From Lactobacillus jensenii DSM 20557 (lineage in GTDB: Bacteria; Bacillota; Bacilli; Lactobacillales; Lactobacillaceae): a stretch of DNA of 32,081 nt. Positions 1 through 8,542 of the stretch are shown here, one piece after another. Each line of letters starts with the position of its first letter. Position 1 is the first letter of the stretch. The DNA is taken from assembly GCF_001436455.1 (NCBI RefSeq), contig NZ_AYYU01000017.1:1-32081 (forward strand). The letters are read 5' to 3'. The notes under the pieces were generated by a model. That model was not told where the DNA came from. It ran no database searches and saw only the letters and a list, made by a program, of their open reading frames with translations. Made by a program: the position numbers and the translations under genes.

Positions 1-2045
1 TCTATTTACACAAAAAATTTGACAGTTTCGATAACTTATTTAATGAATTAAATAAATCATTTTTTAATGATGATAATGGTAATACTCGCTATTACTTTTC
101 ATCAAATTCTGCTAACCCTCAAACTGTGCAACAAATTGAAAAACCAAAACAAAAAGAAAATAAGATTGGCCGAGATTTAGTTAAAGAGGCTAAAGATAAA
201 AAGTTTGATCCAGTAATTGGTCGTGATGACCAAATTAATGCTGTTATTGAGATTTTGAGTCGTAGAAAAAAGAATAATCCAGTTTTAATTGGGCCGGCTG
301 GTGTTGGTAAGACTTCAATAGTTGAAGGCTTGGCACAAAGAATTGCTAGCGGTGATGTTCCAGACAAGTTACGCAAGATGCATATTTATGAGCTTAATAT
401 CAATGACATGGTAGCAGGATCTAGCTTACGTGGTTCTTTTGAAGAAAAAATCAAGAAGGTAATAGATTTAGCCCAAAAAGATCCAAATACAATCCTATTT
501 ATTGATGAATTGCACAATATTGTTGGCGCTGGCTCTACTGATTCAGAAAATAATTCTGGAGATGCAGCTAACATTTTGAAACCTGCTTTAGCTAGTGGGG
601 ATTTAAAGTTGATAGGTGCAACTACTACAAGTGAATATCGTCAAATTGAAAAGGATCCTGCTTTAGCAAGAAGATTTCAAGCTGTTGATGTTCCAGAACC
701 AAGTGGAGAAGTAACCGTTAAAATTTTGCAAGGGTTGAAAAAGAAATACGAAGAATTTCACCATGTAAAATATAGCGATGATAGTTTGAAATTAGCTGTT
801 GAGTTATCGCAGCGTTACATTCAAGGTCGTTATTTGCCAGATAAAGCAATAGATTTAATGGATGAAGCTGGAGCTAAAAAGAGTCTGGGAGTTGATTCTA
901 CTGATGAAGATAGCTTAAAACAAAGAATTCATGATTATCAGCTAATTAAAGATGAAGCTGCTAAGGCTGAGGATTATGATAAGGCAAGTGAATACAAGGA
1001 TAAAATTAGTAAGCTTGAAGAGCAGCTTAAGCATACAGATAAAGCAAATGAACCAGAAGTAACGGCAAATGATATTTATGCTTTAATTGAACAAAAGACT
1101 AAGATTCCAATGAGTGAATTACATGCTGATGAAGCTAAGAAGAATTTAGATTTAGCTAAGAAGCTTAAGAATGTAGTAATTGATCAAGATAAGGCGATTG
1201 ATATTATTACAGATGCAATTGCAAGAAAACAGGTCTTTAAAGATGCAAATCGTCCTACTGGTTCATTCTTACTAACGGGTCCTACTGGAGTAGGTAAGAC
1301 GGAACTTGCTAAACAATTAGCTAAAGAATTATTTGGTGGCAGTGATCATCTGATTAGACTTGATATGAGTGAGTATCAAGATCAAATGGCTGTTAATAAG
1401 TTGATAGGATCAGCTCCTGGCTACGTTGGTTATGGAGAAGGTGGACAATTAACTGAAAAAGTTCGTCATGAACCATATAGCTTAATTTTGTTAGACGAAA
1501 TTGAAAAGGCTAATCCACAAGTCTTCAATGCTTTGCTTCAAATCTTAGATGATGGACGGTTAACTGATGCTCAAGGCAGAACCGTCTCATTCAAAGATAC
1601 AATTATCATAATGACTTCAAATGCAGGCTTTTCAGATAAAGTATTGAAAGATGGTGAAGTTGATAAAGATGCCTTAATTAAGGCTCTGGAACTTTACTTT
1701 AGACCAGAATTCTTGAACAGATTAGATGCAATTGTTCCATTTAACCACTTGAGTAGCAAGGATATGACCAAGATTTGTGAATTGTACTTACAAAAGATGG
1801 AAAATACATTAGCTAAACGCAACATTAAGATGACAATTAGTGATGAAGCTAAGAAAGTTTTAGCTAAGAGAGGTTATGATAAGAAGTTTGGTGCACGTCC
1901 ACTTAGAAGAGTTATGGAGCAAGATTTACAAACTCCTGCAGCTAAGTTAATTATGACCGAACCTGATTTGAAGGCAGTTGACTTTACTGCTGATGAAAAA
2001 CACCTTTACTTAAATGGAAAGCCAATTGTTGATTTAGTTGCTTAA
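1..2045 (+). CDS. clpE: Clp AAA+ ATPase, ClpE-like (5' end outside window)
   Basis: HSP100 unfoldase/disaggregase with two AAA+ modules. The reading frame is open to the window edge (first full codon at base 3), so the true start is upstream; a GTG at 126 is only an internal codon. Visible in order: an Asn/Phe-rich linker (bases 3-170), Walker A GPAGVGKT near 291, Walker B LFIDELH near 500, a UVR-like coiled region near 930-1030, Walker A GPTGVGKT near 1279, Walker B LILLDEIEK near 1490, and a C-terminal D2 small domain. First-module wording (KKYEEFHHV, AIDLMDEAGAK) and the linker resemble ClpE more than ClpL or ClpC; the ClpE zinc finger would lie before the window, so this is not confirmed. 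Odd point: between TSNAGF and FRPEFLNR (about 1615-1710) there is no [LIV]-G-[FL] tripeptide, the usual ClpP-docking loop. A hairpin terminator follows immediately. Confidence 0.85.
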   Translation, partial: YLHKKFDSFDNLFNELNKSFFNDDNGNTRYYFSSNSANPQTVQQIEKPKQKENKIGRDLVKEAKDKKFDPVIGRDDQINAVIEILSRRKKNNPVLIGPAGVGKTSIVEGLAQRIASGDVPDKLRKMHIYELNINDMVAGSSLRGSFEEKIKKVIDLAQKDPNTILFIDELHNIVGAGSTDSENNSGDAANILKPALASGDLKLIGATTTSEYRQIEKDPALARRFQAVDVPEPSGEVTVKILQGLKKKYEEFHHVKYSDDSLKLAVELSQRYIQGRYLPDKAIDLMDEAGAKKSLGVDSTDEDSLKQRIHDYQLIKDEAAKAEDYDKASEYKDKISKLEEQLKHTDKANEPEVTANDIYALIEQKTKIPMSELHADEAKKNLDLAKKLKNVVIDQDKAIDIITDAIARKQVFKDANRPTGSFLLTGPTGVGKTELAKQLAKELFGGSDHLIRLDMSEYQDQMAVNKLIGSAPGYVGYGEGGQLTEKVRHEPYSLILLDEIEKANPQVFNALLQILDDGRLTDAQGRTVSFKDTIIIMTSNAGFSDKVLKDGEVDKDALIKALELYFRPEFLNRLDAIVPFNHLSSKDMTKICELYLQKMENTLAKRNIKMTISDEAKKVLAKRGYDKKFGARPLRRVMEQDLQTPAAKLIMTEPDLKAVDFTADEKHLYLNGKPIVDLVA

Positions 2046-2056
2046 GATAAATTTTG

Positions 2057-2086
2057 AGTCACTCCAAAAGGAGTGGCTTTTTCTTT
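2057..2086 (+). terminator. Rho-independent terminator after clpE
   Basis: A 9-bp stem (AGTCACTCC, AAAA loop, GGAGTGGCT; one mismatched or wobble pair) is followed by a T-rich run. It lies 12 bases after the stop codon. Confidence 0.85.
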
Positions 2087-2133
2087 TTAAAAAATTTAAA
2101 GAGGGGGTAGACTATTAGCAAGGAGGAAAAAAC

Positions 2134-2784
2134 ATGCAGATTGAAAACATTCAAGCATTTGCCCATAAATATTTAGATAATGATACAACAGGTCATGACT
2201 ATTGGCATGGTAAAAGAGTCGCAAATTTGGCTCAAAAATTATTTTTGCAAGATTATCCTAGAGTATCAAAAAGGCAACTAGATTTATTATTAGTTATGGG
2301 CTATTGGCACGATACAATTGATGAAAAAATATGCTCAAATCCCGGAAAAGTTACTGATGAAATGAAGCAATTACTTGAAAAAGAAGAATTTAGACAAGAT
2401 GAAATATCTAGTGTTTTATTTGTTTTAAATCATATGTCTTTTTCAAAAAATTTAGAACATTATTTTCAATTACCAATGATTGGGCAATACGTTCAAGATG
2501 CAGATCGAATTGAAGCACTTGGCGCTATCGGAATTGCTAGAGCATTTGCTTTTGGTGGCAGTCATAATCAAAAAATTTATGATCCAGCAATTAAACCACA
2601 AATATTAAAAAGTCATAAGCAGTATCGGAATCACGAAGCTACTACAGTTAATCATTTTTATGAAAAGTTATTTCATTTAGAGCAGACGATGAATACACCA
2701 GCGGGGAGAAAAATTGCTCATGAGAGAACTTTATATATGCATAAGTTTATTGACCAATTCTTAAAAGAATGGGAAGGAGAATAA
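2134..2784 (+). CDS. HD-domain metal-dependent phosphohydrolase
   Basis: A 216-residue soluble protein of the HD superfamily, whose members hydrolyse phosphate esters or nucleotides using a His/Asp-bound metal. The pattern is visible: His near residue 25 (DYWHGKRV), the His-Asp doublet at 59-60 (GYWHDTID), and Asp near 122-124 (QDADRIEALGAIG). The DADRIEALGAIGIARAF segment is typical of the small YedJ-like HD hydrolases, whose substrate is generally unknown. The ATG is supported by AAGGAGG eight bases upstream. It stands between the clpE terminator and a strong promoter for the next gene, so it is probably monocistronic or weakly read through. I cannot name the substrate. Confidence 0.85.
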   Translation: MQIENIQAFAHKYLDNDTTGHDYWHGKRVANLAQKLFLQDYPRVSKRQLDLLLVMGYWHDTIDEKICSNPGKVTDEMKQLLEKEEFRQDEISSVLFVLNHMSFSKNLEHYFQLPMIGQYVQDADRIEALGAIGIARAFAFGGSHNQKIYDPAIKPQILKSHKQYRNHEATTVNHFYEKLFHLEQTMNTPAGRKIAHERTLYMHKFIDQFLKEWEGE

Positions 2785-2793
2785 GCTTTTTAT

Positions 2794-2821
2794 TTGACAG
2801 AACTTAATTTTTTCCTATAAT
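2794..2821 (+). promoter_or_regulatory. Consensus sigma-A promoter for the amidotransferase/permease pair
   Basis: The -35 TTGACA (2794-2799) and -10 TATAAT (2816-2821) are both perfect, with a 16-bp spacer. Transcription would start near 2828 and give a short leader before the ATG at 2864, leaving no room for a riboswitch. Confidence 0.85.
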
Positions 2822-2863
2822 TAACAACAAACTGTGAACAAAAAGTAAGTGAGGAGGAGGACC

Positions 2864-3595
2864 ATGGACAAGCCAATTATTGGTATCTCAGGTTCAGAAA
2901 TTATTGATAATGGTGGAATATTTCCTGGCTATCGACGTAGTTATGTTAATGAGGACTATGTTGATTCTGTAGTAAAAAATGGTGGTATACCATTTATTAT
3001 TCCTTTTACTGAAAGTGATGAAGTAATTAAGGAACAATTGAATCATGTACAAGGCTTGATTTTATCAGGTGGACATGACGTTGATCCACATTTATATAAT
3101 GAAGAACCATTGCAAAAGCTAGGGGCAATTTGGCCAGAGCGGGATCATTTTGACATGTTATTACTTAAATTAGCAGAGGAAAAGGGAATACCTGTATTGG
3201 GAATTTGCCGTGGCTTTCAAATTATTAATGTTTTTCATGGTGGGTCTTTATATCAGGATGTATCTTATCGAAAAGAATTAACTTTAAAACACGATCAAGG
3301 ATCTAAACCTGATTTACCTACTCATTCTGTTGATGTAATGTTTGATACACATTTAGCCCAAGTATTAGCTGAAGAGAAAATTTTAGTAAATTCATTTCAT
3401 CACTTGTTAGTTAAAAATCCAGGTCCAGATTTGGTTGTTTCAGCTAAAGCTTCTGATGGAGTAATTGAAGGACTTGAAACTAAAGATGGACAAGTAATGG
3501 GCGTTCAATGGCATCCAGAAATGCTGCATAATAATGAACATGTTTCTTATCAAAATAATTTATTTAAGAATTTAATCATTAAAGCAAGTAAATAG
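2864..3595 (+). CDS. Gamma-glutamyl-gamma-aminobutyrate hydrolase family protein (class I glutamine amidotransferase fold)
   Basis: A 243-residue cytoplasmic hydrolase of the PuuD/peptidase C26 type. The family cleaves gamma-glutamyl amide bonds such as gamma-glutamyl-GABA. The triad is visible: nucleophile Cys115 in GICRGFQ, His217 and Glu219 in QWHPE; LSGGHDVDP near 72-80 is also typical of the family. I chose ATG 2864 over the upstream in-frame GTG 2849 because GAGGAGGAGG lies directly before the ATG and overlaps the GTG start region. The stop is 13 bases before the ATG of an amino-acid permease (frameshifted here), so the pair is an operon. This suggests uptake and hydrolysis of a glutamyl compound. 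The true substrate is unknown. Confidence 0.85.
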   Translation: MDKPIIGISGSEIIDNGGIFPGYRRSYVNEDYVDSVVKNGGIPFIIPFTESDEVIKEQLNHVQGLILSGGHDVDPHLYNEEPLQKLGAIWPERDHFDMLLLKLAEEKGIPVLGICRGFQIINVFHGGSLYQDVSYRKELTLKHDQGSKPDLPTHSVDVMFDTHLAQVLAEEKILVNSFHHLLVKNPGPDLVVSAKASDGVIEGLETKDGQVMGVQWHPEMLHNNEHVSYQNNLFKNLIIKASK

Positions 3596-3608
3596 GGAGA
3601 AAAGTTTG

Positions 3609-5017
3609 ATGAATGATAGAAGAGAAAGTGACAAACTTGGCTTTTGGTCAATAGTTTTGTTAGCGATTAATTCAATTATTGGCTCAGGAATCTTTTTAAC
3701 ACCAGGTAGTGTTGTTTCAAGAGTAGGAAGTAAGGCTTTGCTAGTTTACCTAATCGCAGCAAGTTTTGCAGCAATTTTAGCAATCACTTTTGCAGCAGCG
3801 GCTAAATATGTAACTAAGTCTGGCGCAGCTTATGCTTATAGTAAGGCAGCTTTTGGCGAAAATGTTGGTTTTTATAGGGGGTACTACGTTACTTTTCCGC
3901 AAGTGTAGCCTGGGGGGTAATGGCTGTAGCCGTTATAAAATCAACAATTTCAATTTTTGGTGGAGATCCAAATAGCTTCCAGAATGTATCAATTGGTTTC
4001 GTTGTTTTAATGTTACTGATTTGGGTTATTAATTTATTTGGCCAAAGCACAGTTAAATATATTATGAATTTATCTACGATTGGTAAATTATTAGCTTTAG
4101 GGCTAGTAATTTTAGCAGGGGCATTTTTATTACTATCTACTGGTGAAAATCATTTTGGTGAAATAGATACTTTACAAGTAGCTGGTAAAAATGTTGTCCC
4201 AGCTGTAACAACAAGTAGCTTTGTAATGGCTATTGTGTCAGCTTTCTATGCCTTTACAGGATTTGAGGCAATTGCCTCTGGTTCAGAAGATATGAAGGAA
4301 CCTTCTAAAAATTTACCTCGAGCTATTCCATTAGCTATTTTAATTATTGCATTAGTTTATATTGGCGTTGTCGCAGTAGCTATGGTACTTAATCCACGTG
4401 AATTGCTTGAAACTAAGCAAGTAGTTGCTGTTGCAGCAATTTTTTCAAGCCCTATTTTACGAGCAATTATTTTGGTTGGTGCCTTGGTATCTATGTTTGG
4501 TATTAATATTGCCTCAAGCTTTCATGCACCAAGAATCTTAGAAGCAATGGCTCGTGAAAATCAATTTCCTAAATGGCTTGCTAAGAGAACAAAAAGAAAC
4601 TTTCCAGCAAGAACTTTTTTAATTACTTTAATTTTAGCAGTGCTTGTACCTATGGCATTTCATTATTCAACTGATAATCTAATTATTTTAAGTGCGACTG
4701 TGAGATTTTTAGGCTTTATTGTTGTACCTCTTGGAGTAATTAAATTCTATCTTGGAAGAAATGTCGAACCAGTCTTGACTACTAATAGAAATAAAATAAC
4801 TGATTTGATTTTCCCAATCTTTTCAATTTTGATTACACTATTTTTACTTTATAAGTATGATTGGGCAGCTGAATTTAGTGTGACTATTAATGGAGTAACC
4901 AGTTTGAATTGGTTTGCTATTGGAGCACTAATTTTTGGAGCAGTTATTTTGCCAGCAATTTTATTTGTTTTAACTAAAAATGAACGTAAAAAAGCTGAAA
5001 CAATGTTAGAAAAATAA
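3609..5017 (+). pseudogene. APC-family amino-acid permease, interrupted by a -1 frameshift
   Basis: This would be a permease of about 469 residues with 12 membrane helices. The start carries the APC signature (NSIIGSGIFLTPG). The first frame runs from ATG 3609 (preceded by GGGAGA) to a TAG at 3906-3908. From about 3877 the second frame continues with GVLRYFSASVAWGVMAVAV and is open to 5017. The break is at TATAGGGGGTA (3873-3883): adding one base, for example T to give TATATGGGGG or one G in the run, restores a single protein. Nothing else is damaged, so the lesion is recent, strain-specific, or a sequencing error. An ATG at 3920 after GGGGGG, 11 bases past the early stop, might allow reinitiation of the C-terminal part. 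Substrate unknown; the upstream gene hints at glutamate or GABA-like compounds. Confidence 0.85.
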
Positions 5018-5029
5018 ACATTAAAAAAG

Positions 5030-5070
5030 AAGACACTTCATGAGTTTAAAATCCATGGAGTGTCTTTTTT
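5030..5070 (+). terminator. Rho-independent terminator after the permease
   Basis: A 13-bp stem (AAGACACTTCATG with CATGGAGTGTCTT, one G-T pair) around an 11-base loop, followed by TTTT. It closes the amidotransferase/permease operon. Confidence 0.85.
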
Positions 5071-5073
5071 GTC

Positions 5074-5102
5074 TTGCTTTTAAAAAATAAAACAGTTAAA
5101 AT
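5074..5102 (+). promoter_or_regulatory. Possible promoter for the EamA transporter
   Basis: TTGCTT (5074-5079) and TAAAAT (5097-5102) are separated by 17 bp, just after a terminator and before the next gene. The match is moderate and the region is AT-rich, so this is a candidate only. Confidence 0.35.
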
Positions 5103-5149
5103 CTATCTAATTGCGTAAAAGGCATAATCATAGTGAGAGGGGTATTTTA

Positions 5150-6058
5150 ATGAACCAAAAGGTAAAATGGTCTATTTTGGCGGCCGTAGCTTGTGTATTT
5201 TGGGGAATTTCTGGATTATTTGGTAAGAATCTGTTTAATTCTAATCCACTGATAACACCCATCTTTTTGACTAAGATTAGAATGGTTATTAGTGGGATAA
5301 TTATTTTACTTTTTGCGGCAATTACCAAGCAAAAGCCCTTCGCTATTTGGAAGAATAAAAAAGATGCATTAAATGTAGCAGCCTATGGTTTATTAGGTCT
5401 GGTACCAGTTCAACTTTTTTACTTTATAGTTGTGAAAGAAGCAAATGCGTCGATTGCTACTATTTTACAATTTGTAGGTCCATTTTTTGTAATATTTTGG
5501 ATGCTAATAACTAAGCAACAAGTTTATCGTAATTTAGATTTAATTTCTGCTACATTAGCTTTTTTAGGGGTTTTCTTGTTAGCTACACATGGAAATTTAC
5601 AAACCCTTACTTTAAGCCCAGGAGCTTTACTTTTTGGAATGTTATCTGCTGTTGGTGTAGCAACTAATACTTTGATTCCTAGGAGACTGGTTAGTTTATA
5701 TCCGACGGCAGTAATAACTGGTTGGGGTTTATTAATAGCTGGAATTGCTTTATTCATATTAAATCCAAGTGTACCTAAAATTTCAATTACTTTTGGGATG
5801 ATAACTGATTTATCAGGAGTTATAGTGATTGGAACTTTGATACCATTTCAGTGGATGGCAGGAGCATTAAGATATATTAGCCCAAGCACGGCTAGCTTAT
5901 TAGATGCTTTTGAACCTATTAGTGCGATGATTGGAAGCATTTTAGTATTTAATCTAGCATTAACTCCAATGGATATTATTGGTTCAGTTATAATTATTGG
6001 GGCTGTATTATTAGTAAGTTTGAATCCACCAAGATTAACAAAAAAAGCGCATCGTTGA
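5150..6058 (+). CDS. EamA/DMT-family transporter (10 membrane helices)
   Basis: A 302-residue membrane protein of the drug/metabolite transporter superfamily: two EamA repeats, about ten hydrophobic segments, no periplasmic domain. Recognisable features are WGISGLFGKNLF near the first helix, ATILQFVGPFFVIFW in the first repeat, and the equivalent ISPSTASLLDAFEPISAMIGS in the second. Members export amino acids, purines or other metabolites; the substrate cannot be read from sequence. I prefer ATG 5150, which follows GAGAGGGG at a good distance and leaves a hydrophobic first helix, over an upstream in-frame TTG at 5111 that would add 13 mostly charged residues. The stop codon lies inside the loop and stem of the following terminator. 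Confidence 0.85.
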   Translation: MNQKVKWSILAAVACVFWGISGLFGKNLFNSNPLITPIFLTKIRMVISGIIILLFAAITKQKPFAIWKNKKDALNVAAYGLLGLVPVQLFYFIVVKEANASIATILQFVGPFFVIFWMLITKQQVYRNLDLISATLAFLGVFLLATHGNLQTLTLSPGALLFGMLSAVGVATNTLIPRRLVSLYPTAVITGWGLLIAGIALFILNPSVPKISITFGMITDLSGVIVIGTLIPFQWMAGALRYISPSTASLLDAFEPISAMIGSILVFNLALTPMDIIGSVIIIGAVLLVSLNPPRLTKKAHR

Positions 6059-6070
6059 TGCGCTTTTTAT
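6042..6070. terminator. Bidirectional terminator between EamA transporter and guaC
   Basis: A perfect 12-bp inverted repeat (AAAAAGCGCATC, loop GTT, GATGCGCTTTTT) has A-rich and T-rich flanks, so it can serve both converging genes. The plus-strand stop codon TGA (6056-6058) begins in the loop. Confidence 0.85.
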
Positions 6071-6076
6071 TTTACG

Positions 6077-7069
6077 TTAAATATCACCGTTCATAATACT
6101 GCTTTTGACAATTACATAGTCAACTAAGCGAATAGATTGCAAGTTCTTACCACCAGCATAAGAAATGGATGATTGTAAGTCTTCTTGCATTTCCTTCAAA
6201 GTATCCTTGATTGAACCACGGTAAGGAACAAGTAATTGTTTACCTTCAACGTTATGGTGGCCACCTTTTTGGACTTCAGAAGCTGAGCCCCAGTATTGCT
6301 TGTAAACTTTGCCGTCAATTTTGATGACGTTACCTGGAGATTCTTCATGACCTGCAAGCATTGAACCAATCATTACCATACTTGCACCAAAGCGAACTGA
6401 CTTAGCAATATCACCGTTATAGCGAATACCACCATCTGCAATAATTGGCTTGCTTGCAGCTTTTGAACACATTCTAAGAGCTGCTAATTGCCAGCCACCA
6501 GTACCAAAGCCAGTTTTTAGCTTAGTGATGCAGGCTCTACCAGGACCAACACCTACTTTAGTTGCATCAGCTCCAGCATTTTCAAGTTCACGAACTGCTT
6601 CAGGAGTGGCAACATTACCGGCTGTTAAGAAACTATCTGGCATCTTATCTTTGATGTACTTAATCATCTTGATGACATAATCAGAGTGACCGTGAGCAAC
6701 ATCGATTGTAATATATTCTGGAATTAAGTCTTGCTTTACTAATTCGTCAATAAAAGTGTATTCTTCATCCTTAATTCCAACAGAAATTGAAGCAAAGAGC
6801 TTTTTATCATGCATCATTTTGATAAAATCAGCTCTTTTTTCGGGCTGAAAACGGTGCATAACGTAGTAATAGTCGTTTTGTGCTAACCAAATTGCGAGTT
6901 GTTCGTTAATAACGCTTTGCATATTAGCTGGAACAACCGGTATTTTGAATGTTCGGTTTCCAAACTTAACAGAGGTATCAGCTTCTTTCCGACTTTTGAT
7001 AATGCACTTATTAGGCACTAGTTGAATATCGTTATAATCAAAGGCTTCCATACTAAAATAGTTGCTCAT
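6077..7069 (-). CDS. guaC: GMP reductase
   Basis: Reduces GMP to IMP and ammonia with NADPH, returning guanine nucleotides to the purine pool. This is a 330-residue (beta/alpha)8-barrel protein of the IMPDH/GMPR family. It has no CBS domains, which with its length favours GMP reductase over IMP dehydrogenase. Catalytic Cys180 lies in [11 protein letters not shown]; further markers are VPANMQSV near 46-53, [14 protein letters not shown] near 123-136 and the phosphate-binding [14 protein letters not shown]. The arrangement resembles the GuaC2 type of Gram-positive bacteria. The ATG is preceded by AGGAGC. It is transcribed away from purA out of a shared control region with its own TTGACA promoter, which fits coordinated purine control: guaC feeds IMP, and purA-purB take IMP to AMP. 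Confidence 0.93.
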   Translation of the reverse strand: MSNYFSMEAFDYNDIQLVPNKCIIKSRKEADTSVKFGNRTFKIPVVPANMQSVINEQLAIWLAQNDYYYVMHRFQPEKRADFIKMMHDKKLFASISVGIKDEEYTFIDELVKQDLIPEYITIDVAHGHSDYVIKMIKYIKDKMPDSFLTAGNVATPEAVRELENAGADATKVGVGPGRACITKLKTGFGTGGWQLAALRMCSKAASKPIIADGGIRYNGDIAKSVRFGASMVMIGSMLAGHEESPGNVIKIDGKVYKQYWGSASEVQKGGHHNVEGKQLLVPYRGSIKDTLKEMQEDLQSSISYAGGKNLQSIRLVDYVIVKSSIMNGDI

Positions 7070-7101
7070 AAAATAGCTCCTTTATTTTTAATCCGCTAGT
7101 A

Positions 7102-7130
7102 ACTATACGGATAAAAAATCATTTTGTCAA
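7102..7130 (-). promoter_or_regulatory. guaC promoter
   Basis: On the minus strand a perfect -35 TTGACA (7130-7125) and -10 TATAGT (7107-7102) have 17-bp spacing. The start would fall near 7095, about 25 bases before the guaC ATG. Confidence 0.75.
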
Positions 7131-7138
7131 ACAAAAAC

Positions 7139-7178
7139 CTAAACGAATTTGTTTTTATAAAATATAAAGTTCGTATTT
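7139..7178. promoter_or_regulatory. Candidate PurR operator (two PurBox-like sequences in opposite orientation)
   Basis: The minus-strand sequence AAATACGAACTTT (7178-7166) fits the Firmicute PurBox AWWWCCGAACWWT at 12 of 13 positions. A weaker partner, CTAAACGAATTTG (7139-7151), points the opposite way 14 bp away. PurR boxes normally occur as such inverted pairs. The pair sits between the guaC and purA promoters, directly upstream of the purA -35. Function is inference; the second box has four mismatches. Confidence 0.5.
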
Positions 7179-7181
7179 TGA

Positions 7182-7210
7182 TTGACAAAAAGTAATCGCT
7201 TTGCTAGACT
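7182..7210 (+). promoter_or_regulatory. purA-purB promoter
   Basis: The -35 TTGACA (7182-7187) and -10 TAGACT (7205-7210) have a 17-bp spacer. They lie about 40 bases upstream of the purA ATG and just downstream of the PurBox-like pair. Confidence 0.75.
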
Positions 7211-7249
7211 GTGAAGGTAATTGTGTTAAAACGTATGAGGTGATTTTTT

Positions 7250-8542
7250 ATGACAGTTGTAGCAGTTGTTGGTAGCCAATGGGGCGATGAAGGAAAGGGT
7301 AAGATTACTGACTTTTTGGGACAAGATGCAGATTTAACTGTACGTGCTAATGGTGGTAACAATGCAGGACATACAATTGTTTTTAGTGGCCATACTTTTA
7401 AGATGCGTTTAATTCCATCTGGAATTTTTGCGGCAAAAAAGGCTGCTGTAATTAGTAATGGGGTTGTTATTAATCCTGAAGTTTTACTAGGGGAGTTAAC
7501 TTATTTACAAGAACATGGTGTTGACACTTCTAACTTAAAGATTTCTAACCGGGCACACATAATTATGCCTTATGATATTTTGCAAGATGTTTACCAAGAA
7601 GAAGCTAAGGGTGCAAATAAAGTTGGAACCACTAAAAATGGTATTGGGCCAACTTACATGGACAAGGCTTCAAGAATTGGTATCCGTGTTTGCGATTTAT
7701 TAGAAAAAGATACTTTAGCTGAAAAGTTACGTTTTAACTTGGTCGAAAAAAATGCCATCTTTACCAAGATTTATGGCAAAGAGGCACTAGATTTTGATGA
7801 AATTTATAACAAGTATTTAGAATTTGGCCAAAAGATTAAGCAATATGTGGCTGATACTTCAGTAGTAGTAAATGATGCAATTGATAGTGGTAATCAAATC
7901 CTCTGCGAAGGTGCACAAGGGATAATGCTTGATATTGATGAAGGAACTTATCCATTTGTAACCTCATCTAATTCAATTGCTGGTGGTTTTGCTAGTGGAA
8001 TTGGAATCGGACCTAACAAGATTGATACTGTTTTGGGAATTTGTAAGGCCTACACGACTCGCGTTGGGGCTGGTCCATTTCCAACTGAACTTGTAAATGA
8101 AACTGGTGATTATATTCGTGAAGCTGGTCATGAATATGGTACAGTTACTGGTCGTCCAAGAAGAGTAGGCTGGTTTGATACTGTTGCTTTACGTCATGCT
8201 AAGCGCGTCTCAGGAATTGACTGCTTGTCTCTTAACTTGCTTGATGTTTTAACTGGACTTAAGACGATTAAAATTGCGACAGCTTACGAATTAGATGGTG
8301 AAAAGATTGACTATTATCCAGCAAGTTTAGCTGAACTTGAACGCTGTAAGCCAGTTTATGAAGAAATGCCTGGCTGGGATGAAGATATCACTAAAGCTCA
8401 ATCTTTAGCTGACTTGCCAGAAAATGCGCGTAAGTACTTAGAACGCTTAGAAGAGTTAACTGGCTTAAAACTAGCCACAGTTTCTGTTGGACCAGACCGT
8501 GAACAAACTATCGTAATTAAGAATCCATGGAATTTTAACTAA
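7250..8542 (+). CDS. purA: Adenylosuccinate synthetase
   Basis: Joins IMP and aspartate using GTP to form adenylosuccinate, the first committed step from IMP to AMP. It has 430 residues, normal for the family. The P-loop-like [11 protein letters not shown] carries catalytic Asp13; NNAGHTI carries His41; [11 protein letters not shown] and the C-terminal [10 protein letters not shown] are standard motifs. The ATG is preceded by a weak GAGGTG. The stop TAA overlaps the purB ATG by one base, so the two genes are translationally coupled and encode consecutive users of the same intermediate. The promoter and candidate PurR site lie in the intergenic region shared with guaC. Confidence 0.97.
   Translation: MTVVAVVGSQWGDEGKGKITDFLGQDADLTVRANGGNNAGHTIVFSGHTFKMRLIPSGIFAAKKAAVISNGVVINPEVLLGELTYLQEHGVDTSNLKISNRAHIIMPYDILQDVYQEEAKGANKVGTTKNGIGPTYMDKASRIGIRVCDLLEKDTLAEKLRFNLVEKNAIFTKIYGKEALDFDEIYNKYLEFGQKIKQYVADTSVVVNDAIDSGNQILCEGAQGIMLDIDEGTYPFVTSSNSIAGGFASGIGIGPNKIDTVLGICKAYTTRVGAGPFPTELVNETGDYIREAGHEYGTVTGRPRRVGWFDTVALRHAKRVSGIDCLSLNLLDVLTGLKTIKIATAYELDGEKIDYYPASLAELERCKPVYEEMPGWDEDITKAQSLADLPENARKYLERLEELTGLKLATVSVGPDREQTIVIKNPWNFN

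Noticed and set aside
2822-2863. Riboswitch or T-box before the amidotransferase/permease operon
   Set aside because: The consensus promoter leaves a leader of only about 35 bases, too short for such an element.
3870-3925. Programmed -1 ribosomal frameshifting in the APC permease
   Set aside because: The zero-frame codons AGG GGG do not form a standard X XXY YYZ slippery heptamer and I saw no strong downstream stem; a simple indel explains the data better.
6450-6680. Reading frame antisense to guaC
   Set aside because: It lies wholly inside a well-supported gene on the other strand, with no ribosome site or family likeness; the same holds for the other overlapping antisense frames such as 24581-24985 and 19120-19395.
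6077-7069. IMP dehydrogenase
   Set aside because: No CBS domains, a length of 330 residues and GuaC-type motifs favour GMP reductase.
7191-7204. cre site within the purA promoter (AGTAATCGCTTTGC)
   Set aside because: Three mismatches to the consensus, including the conserved TG and CA ends; too weak to call.
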